Shown here piece by piece: positions 60,034-64,000 of a stretch of DNA of 64,000 nt. The stretch spans positions 1,178,001 through 1,242,000 of the forward strand of contig NZ_JAOBTQ010000001.1 of assembly GCF_033366695.1 (NCBI RefSeq). The letters are read 5' to 3'. A model generated the notes under the pieces. That model did not search any database. It saw nothing but the letters and a program-made list of their open reading frames with translations, and was not told the DNA's origin. Source of the stretch: Streptomyces sp. SCL15-4. GTDB taxonomy: Bacteria > Actinomycetota > Actinomycetes > Streptomycetales > Streptomycetaceae. Both the position numbers and the translations under genes were made by a program. How positions within the stretch are numbered: the first letter of the stretch is position 1; each line of letters opens with the position of its first letter.

Positions 60034-60714
60034 ATGACCGCTGCTCCCCGCTCCCGTCGAGAACGCCCCGCCAAGCCCGCCCTGACCCGGGAGGGCATCG
60101 TCGCCGCGGCCGTCGCGATCCTGCGCGCCGAAGGGCTGCGCAAGGTGACGATGCGACGGCTCGCGCAGGAACTCGACACCGGCCCCGCCTCGCTGTACGT
60201 GTACGTCCGCAACACCGACGAACTGCACGCCGCCGTCCTGGACGAGCTGCTCGGCACGGTCGGCCCGGCGCCGGCCGGGGGCAGTTGGCGGGAGCGGCTG
60301 GAGCAGGTGCTCACCCGCTACACCGCGATGCTCCTGGAGCACCCCTCCCTGGCCCGCTCGGCGCTGACCGCGCGGCCGAGCGGCCCGCACTACCTGCGCC
60401 TGATCGAGACCCTGCTCGGTCTGCTGCGGGAGGGCGGGGTGCCGGGCGCGCAGGCCGCCTGGGGCGTGGACCTGCTGCTCCAGCACGCCACCGCGACCGC
60501 CGCCGAGCACGCCGGCGAGGAGTCCCCGGCCGCCTGGGAGGCGGTGGCCCGGGCCCTGCGCGAGGCACCCGCCGCCACCCATCCGCACATCGCCGCCGAC
60601 GCCGGGGCGCTGCTGTCCGGCACGCCCGAGGCCCGCTTGTCGTGGGCCTTCCAGACGCTGATCACCGGCATCGAGCGGACCGTCGTACCGACCGAAGGCC
60701 AGGAGGCCACATGA
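60034..60714 (+). CDS. TetR family repressor of the flavin monooxygenase gene
   Basis: Regulator of 226 residues with an N-terminal helix-turn-helix (TREGIVAAAVAILRAEGLRKVTMRRLAQELDTGPASLYVYVRNTDELHAAVLDELL) and a tetracyclin-repressor-like C-terminal domain (LEHPSLARSALTARPSGPHYLRLIETLLGLL). Three palindromes overlap its promoter. The monooxygenase gene starts within its stop codon (ATGA), so sensor and enzyme are made together. The ligand is probably the monooxygenase substrate. Confidence 0.9.
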   Translation: MTAAPRSRRERPAKPALTREGIVAAAVAILRAEGLRKVTMRRLAQELDTGPASLYVYVRNTDELHAAVLDELLGTVGPAPAGGSWRERLEQVLTRYTAMLLEHPSLARSALTARPSGPHYLRLIETLLGLLREGGVPGAQAAWGVDLLLQHATATAAEHAGEESPAAWEAVARALREAPAATHPHIAADAGALLSGTPEARLSWAFQTLITGIERTVVPTEGQEAT

Positions 60715-61859
60715 CCACCACGCCCCTCCCCCACCATCCCGTGGCCGTCGTCGGCGCGGGCCTCGGCGGGCTCGTCCTCGCCCGTGTGCTGCACGTGCAC
60801 GGCATCGAAGCCGCGCTGTTCGACCTGGACCCGTCCCCGGACGCCCGGGCCCAGGGCGGCATGCTCGACATCCACGACGACTCCGGGCAGGAGGCGCTGC
60901 GGGCGGCCGGCCTGCACGAGCGGTTCCTGCGCCTCGTCCACGCCGGCGGCCAGGCCACCCGGGTCCTCGGGCAGGACGGCGCCGTCCGGTTCGCGGCGCC
61001 CGACGACGGCAGCGGCGGCCGTCCCGAGACGGACCGGGGCGACCTGCGCGAACTGCTGCTCGGCTCCCTGCCCGCGGGCACGATCCGGTGGGGTGCCAAG
61101 GTCGTCGGCGCCCGGCCGCTGGACGGCGGCCGGCACCGGGTGACGCTCGCGGACGGCTCCGGGTTCACCACCGATGTGCTGGTCGGCGCGGACGGCGCCT
61201 GGTCCCGGGTGCGGGAGCTGGTCTCCGCCGCCCGGCCCGCGTACACGGGCGTGTCGTTCGTGGAGGCGGATCTGCGGGAGGCCGACCTGCGCCATCCGGT
61301 GAGCGCGGAGGTGGTCGGCGGCGGCATGCTCTTCGCGCTCGGCCCGGGCCGCGGCTTCCTCGGGCACCGGGAGCCCGACGGCAGCCTGCACGTGTACACC
61401 GCCGTGGCTGCGCCGGAGGACTGGCTGGACGGCATCGACTTCGCCGACACCGAGGCGGCGAAGGCGGCCGTGCTGAAGGAGTTCGACGGCTGGGACGAGC
61501 GACTGCGGGCGCTGGTCCGCGACGCGGACGGGGCGCTGGTGCCCCGCCGGATCCACGCGCTGCCGGTGGGCCACCGCTGGGACCGGGTGCCCGGGGTGAC
61601 GCTGCTCGGGGACGCCGCCCATCTGATGTCCCCGTTCGCGGGCGAGGGCGCGAACCTGGCCCTGCTCGACGGCGCCGAACTGGGCCTCGCGCTGGCCGCG
61701 CACCCCGGGGACACGGAGGCCGCGCTGACCGCGTACGAGGCGCGGATGTTCCCGCGTGCCGAGGCGTCGGCGGCGGAATCCGCGCGCGCCCAGGAGATGC
61801 TGTTCGCCGAGGACGCCCCGCGGGGGCTGGTGGAGATGTTCACCGGAACGGGGGGCTGA
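60711..61859 (+). CDS. FAD-dependent monooxygenase, TetX-like
   Basis: Class A flavoprotein monooxygenase of 382 residues, near the size of tetracycline-inactivating TetX (388). Seen are the Rossmann motif VAVVGAGLGGLVLARVLHVHGIEAALFDLD, the segment QGGMLDIHDDSGQEALRAAGL, very like TetX, DVLVGADGAWSRVREL and the FAD motif GVTLLGDAAHLMSPFAGEGANLALLDGAELGLAL. It should hydroxylate an aromatic or polycyclic substrate with NADPH and oxygen. The coupled TetR gene and TetX-like sequence raise possible tetracycline inactivation, but many such Streptomyces enzymes act on other compounds. Confidence 0.87.
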   Translation: MTTTPLPHHPVAVVGAGLGGLVLARVLHVHGIEAALFDLDPSPDARAQGGMLDIHDDSGQEALRAAGLHERFLRLVHAGGQATRVLGQDGAVRFAAPDDGSGGRPETDRGDLRELLLGSLPAGTIRWGAKVVGARPLDGGRHRVTLADGSGFTTDVLVGADGAWSRVRELVSAARPAYTGVSFVEADLREADLRHPVSAEVVGGGMLFALGPGRGFLGHREPDGSLHVYTAVAAPEDWLDGIDFADTEAAKAAVLKEFDGWDERLRALVRDADGALVPRRIHALPVGHRWDRVPGVTLLGDAAHLMSPFAGEGANLALLDGAELGLALAAHPGDTEAALTAYEARMFPRAEASAAESARAQEMLFAEDAPRGLVEMFTGTGG

Positions 61860-62019
61860 GCGGACGCCCGTCCGAGCGGGAAGCGGGCGAATCCACGCCG
61901 ACCGCGCCGGGCTCCGCCCGTCGGTTCCGTACGGCCGGCTCGCTCGCTCCGCGCGGGGCCGGACCGGCGGCTGTGGGTCCGCTGTGGGTCCGTGCGACCG
62001 TCCACCGCCTCCCGGCGGG

Positions 62020-62682
62020 TCAGCCGGGCGGGTCCGTGCGGGTCACCCGGGCGACCAGGTCGAGCCAGGCGGCCTCCAGGCGCTCCATGGGCATCCCGCA
62101 CTGCCGGGTGAGGTGGTGGATCAGCGCGGGGTCCAGGGAGGCCAGCAGGGTGTGGGCGAGCAGGTCGCAGTCGGCGTCGCGGACGATCTGCCGGAGCAGC
62201 ACCGTGATGTGCGCGCGCAGGGCCGCGGAGACGGGGTGGGACAAGCGGCGGGTCGGCTCGGACTGGGCCGCCAGTTGCAGGTCCAGCTGCTCGGCCGAGC
62301 GGTACAGCACGGCCACGCCGAACGCGCGGAGCCGGTCCAGCGGCGGTGCGCCGGGGCCCAGCGGCGGGGGCCCGCCCAGGAAGTCGGCCTGGAGCTGCCG
62401 GGCGGAGTGGTCGAGGAGGGCCATCAGCAGTCCGCTGCGGTCGCCGAACCGGCGGAAGACGGTGCCCTTGCCCACGTCGGCCGCCGCGGCGACCGCCTCC
62501 ATGGTGACCCCGGCCACCCCGTGCTCGGCGATCAGCCGCGCGGCGGCCTCCAGCAGCCGGGCCCGGTTGCGGGCCGCGTCGGCGCGCAGGCACGGCTCGT
62601 CGGGAGCCGCGCCGACCGCCAGCAGCGAGGGGGTCTCTGAGGGCTCCTGAGGCTTCGGGAAGGGCGGCAGGGCGCTGGACAT
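62020..62682 (-). CDS. TetR family repressor next to FMN reductase
   Basis: Regulator of 220 residues. After a loose 40-residue lead comes the helix-turn-helix: NRARLLEAAARLIAEHGVAGVTMEAVAAAADVGKGTVFRRFGDRSGLLMALLDHS. The C-terminal part resembles TetR proteins ending LEAAWLDLVARV. The ATG at 62682 is preceded on this strand by TACGCT exactly six bases away (62694 to 62689), so it is probably leaderless. Two GGAC-N4-GTCC palindromes lie between it and the divergent FMN reductase, which it most likely represses. Confidence 0.87.
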   Translation of the reverse strand: MSSALPPFPKPQEPSETPSLLAVGAAPDEPCLRADAARNRARLLEAAARLIAEHGVAGVTMEAVAAAADVGKGTVFRRFGDRSGLLMALLDHSARQLQADFLGGPPPLGPGAPPLDRLRAFGVAVLYRSAEQLDLQLAAQSEPTRRLSHPVSAALRAHITVLLRQIVRDADCDLLAHTLLASLDPALIHHLTRQCGMPMERLEAAWLDLVARVTRTDPPG

Positions 62683-62713
62683 GACGCCAGCGTAAAGCAT
62701 CGGGAAGAAAACT

Positions 62714-62725
62714 GGACCGCGGTCC
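62714..62725. promoter_or_regulatory. TetR operator 1 (GGAC-N4-GTCC)
   Basis: GGACCGCGGTCC is a perfect 12-bp palindrome 32 bases upstream of the TetR start, where the -35 of the leaderless TetR transcript would be (about 62712-62717). Confidence 0.65.
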
Positions 62726-62749
62726 GCTTATGGTGATACACACTTAAAC

Positions 62750-62761
62750 GGACTTCGGTCC
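62750..62761. promoter_or_regulatory. TetR operator 2 (GGAC-N4-GTCC)
   Basis: GGACTTCGGTCC repeats the half-sites of operator 1 with a TTCG centre (extended CGGAC..GTCCG). It lies 39 bases before the FMN reductase start, probably over its transcription start region. Confidence 0.6.
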
Positions 62762-62799
62762 GGATCGTGACAGCGATGTTTCAGCCCCTTGGAGTTCCC

Positions 62800-63357
62800 A
62801 TGTCTGTTCGTATCCTCGCGCTGGTCGGCAGCCTCCGTGCCGGTTCGCACAACCGCCAGCTCGCCGAGGCGGCCGTGAAGCTCGCGCCGGAGGGCGCCGA
62901 GGTCGAGCTCTTCGAGGGCCTGGCCGACGTCCCGTTCTACAACGAGGACATCGACGTGGAGGGCAGCGTGCCGGCCGCCGCCGCGAAGCTGCGTGAGGCC
63001 GCGAACGCCGCCGACGCCTTCCTGCTGTTCTCCCCCGAGTACAACGGCACCATCCCGGCCGTGCTGAAGAACGCCATCGACTGGCTGTCCCGCCCCTACG
63101 GCGCCGGCGCCTTCGGCGGCAAGCCCGTCGCCGTGATCGGCACCGCCTTCGGCCAGTACGGCGGCGTGTGGGCCCAGGACGACACCCGCAAGGCCGTGGG
63201 CATCGCCGGCGGCAAGGTGATCGAGGACATCAAGCTGTCCATCCCGGGTTCCGTCACCCGCTTCGCCGAGACCCACCCGTCCGACGACGCCGAGGTCGCC
63301 GCCCAGCTGACCGAGGTCGTGGCCCGCCTGCACGGCAACGTGGGCGCCGCCGCCTGA
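62800..63357 (+). CDS. NADPH-dependent FMN reductase / quinone reductase
   Basis: Flavodoxin-like reductase of 185 residues: ILALVGSLRAGSHNRQLAEAA (phosphate loop), VPFYNEDID, the FMN motif LLFSPEYNGTIPAVLKNAIDWLSRP and a GTAFGQYGGVWAQDD segment. It reduces FMN or quinones with NADPH and often guards against electrophilic quinones. The ATG at 62800 has GGAG upstream. Divergence from a TetR gene with paired operators suggests induction by a quinone-like or electrophilic compound. A strong terminator follows. Confidence 0.9.
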   Translation: MSVRILALVGSLRAGSHNRQLAEAAVKLAPEGAEVELFEGLADVPFYNEDIDVEGSVPAAAAKLREAANAADAFLLFSPEYNGTIPAVLKNAIDWLSRPYGAGAFGGKPVAVIGTAFGQYGGVWAQDDTRKAVGIAGGKVIEDIKLSIPGSVTRFAETHPSDDAEVAAQLTEVVARLHGNVGAAA

Positions 63358-63372
63358 GCCACCCACCCCCAG

Positions 63373-63399
63373 GGGCCGAAGCCACACCGGCTTCGGCCC
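63373..63399 (+). terminator. terminator after the FMN reductase
   Basis: Perfect 11-bp inverted repeat, GGGCCGAAGCC at 63373-63383 and GGCTTCGGCCC at 63389-63399, five-base loop ACACC, followed by TT. It lies 15 bases after the stop and also before the convergent gene's end. Confidence 0.85.
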
Positions 63400-63456
63400 T
63401 TGCGGTTGCCCTGGCCGGCCGGAGACTGTGCGGACGGCCGGCCGGCACGGGCGATC

Positions 63457-64000
63457 TCACGCGGAGGTCACCGGCTCCCTGACGGATGCGCGTCGCGCCG
63501 GCGGCCGGTCGAAGGGCACCACCACGTTGCCGTAGAAACGCTGTACGGCGTCGTCGACACTGCGGATGAAGCCGGTCGCGGCGTTGCCGCGGCCGCTGCC
63601 CATGCTCTTCGCCAAGGAGAGGCGGAAGCCGGTGATCCGGGCGCCGTCGGCCTTGGGCAGCAGGTCCGCAGGTTCGGGGCGCAACCGCTCCAGCGTTCCT
63701 CGCGGGCCACCCGTCTCACCGTCGACCAGTGTCTCGATGTGCAGGTCGGCGGGCGCCTCGGCCAGCCGCCGGACGAGCCTCTTCGCCCAGGCCAAGGGGT
63801 AGCCCTGGGCAGGGGCGGGGACATCCGTGGAGACCCGGAGCCTGCCGGTCCGCAGGTCCGCCCCGACCGACAGCACACCGGACGTGCCGTCGATACGGAG
63901 TTCGGCCTGGAGCCGGCCCTGGAGGCAGAGCCGGTCGGCCTGGGCCTGGCGCAGTTCTCGCGGGTTCCCGCCACGCTTGCCCCGCTGCACCGGGAGCACC
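63457..64000 (-). CDS. unknown protein, 5' end outside the window
   Basis: The last 181 or so codons of a leftward gene whose beginning lies beyond the right edge; a methionine codon at 63999 is in frame but its upstream context is not visible. Readable parts include QADRLCLQGRLQAELRIDG, LSVGADLRTGRLRVSTDVPAP, WAKRLVRRLAEAPADLHIETLVDG and VDDAVQRFYGNVVVPFDRP. The pattern is of mixed strands and helices without membrane segments. I do not recognise the family. Codon use is normal for Streptomyces, and the frame is convincing to the stop at 63457. Confidence 0.65.
   Translation of the reverse strand, partial: VLPVQRGKRGGNPRELRQAQADRLCLQGRLQAELRIDGTSGVLSVGADLRTGRLRVSTDVPAPAQGYPLAWAKRLVRRLAEAPADLHIETLVDGETGGPRGTLERLRPEPADLLPKADGARITGFRLSLAKSMGSGRGNAATGFIRSVDDAVQRFYGNVVVPFDRPPARRASVREPVTSA

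Overview
The window looks like a piece of a Streptomyces chromosome. GC content is very high, codons end almost always in G or C, and several genes appear leaderless, with a -10 hexamer six bases before the start codon. The gene content also fits: a long chaplin with a sortase motif, an ECF41 sigma factor, a PAS-LuxR regulator, CYP102-type P450s and an iron box of the DmdR1 type. No rRNA, tRNA, CRISPR array or insertion sequence was seen.

Layout. 0-9 kb: a decayed MFS gene, a HelD/HelR-like RNA polymerase recycling ATPase, a PlsC-like acyltransferase, a tightly overlapping leftward operon of lpxA, lpxD and lpxC homologues, a divergent DUF218 (YdcF-like) gene and a VOC protein. 9-15.7 kb: a second-copy type dnaK-grpE pair, a small VOC gene, a YqeY protein, a sugar-nucleotide-epimerase-like SDR and a ROK repressor. 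15.8-27 kb: a self-sufficient P450-reductase fusion with a divergent PAS-LuxR regulator, an FBP/FusB-like protein, a FUSC-type membrane protein, an exported lactonase, an iron-box DUF2470 gene, and a TetR next to a heme-only CYP102-type P450.

27-40 kb is an L-rhamnose locus. Leftward it holds rhaM, a BNR_4 beta-propeller protein that may be a polysaccharide lyase, a LacI repressor and an alpha/beta hydrolase. Rightward it holds rhaI, the aldolase-dehydrogenase fusion, rhaB and lutABC. Together these could take L-rhamnose to DHAP plus L-lactate and on to pyruvate. Three LacI-type operators lie in the divergent control region. The ABC importer that normally belongs here is reduced to rearranged fragments.

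40-47 kb: an OpuC-like osmolyte ABC transporter whose ATPase faces its permease and binding-protein genes, a MoxR/VWA pair and a D-cysteine desulfhydrase-like enzyme. 47-52 kb: a MarR repressor, a 14-helix-type MFS gene that runs without a stop codon into a P450, and an ECF41 sigma factor. 52-64 kb: a chaplin, DUF2243 and CtaG-like membrane proteins with a BlaI/M56 pair, a peptide deformylase, a flavin disulfide reductase, a thioredoxin, a second LacI regulator, a TetR/TetX-like monooxygenase pair with a triple operator, a TetR/NADPH-FMN reductase pair, and a partial unknown gene at the right edge.

The most striking content is the lpxA-lpxD-lpxC operon. It encodes the first three steps of lipid A synthesis, with all the catalytic residues I could check, in an organism expected to have no outer membrane.
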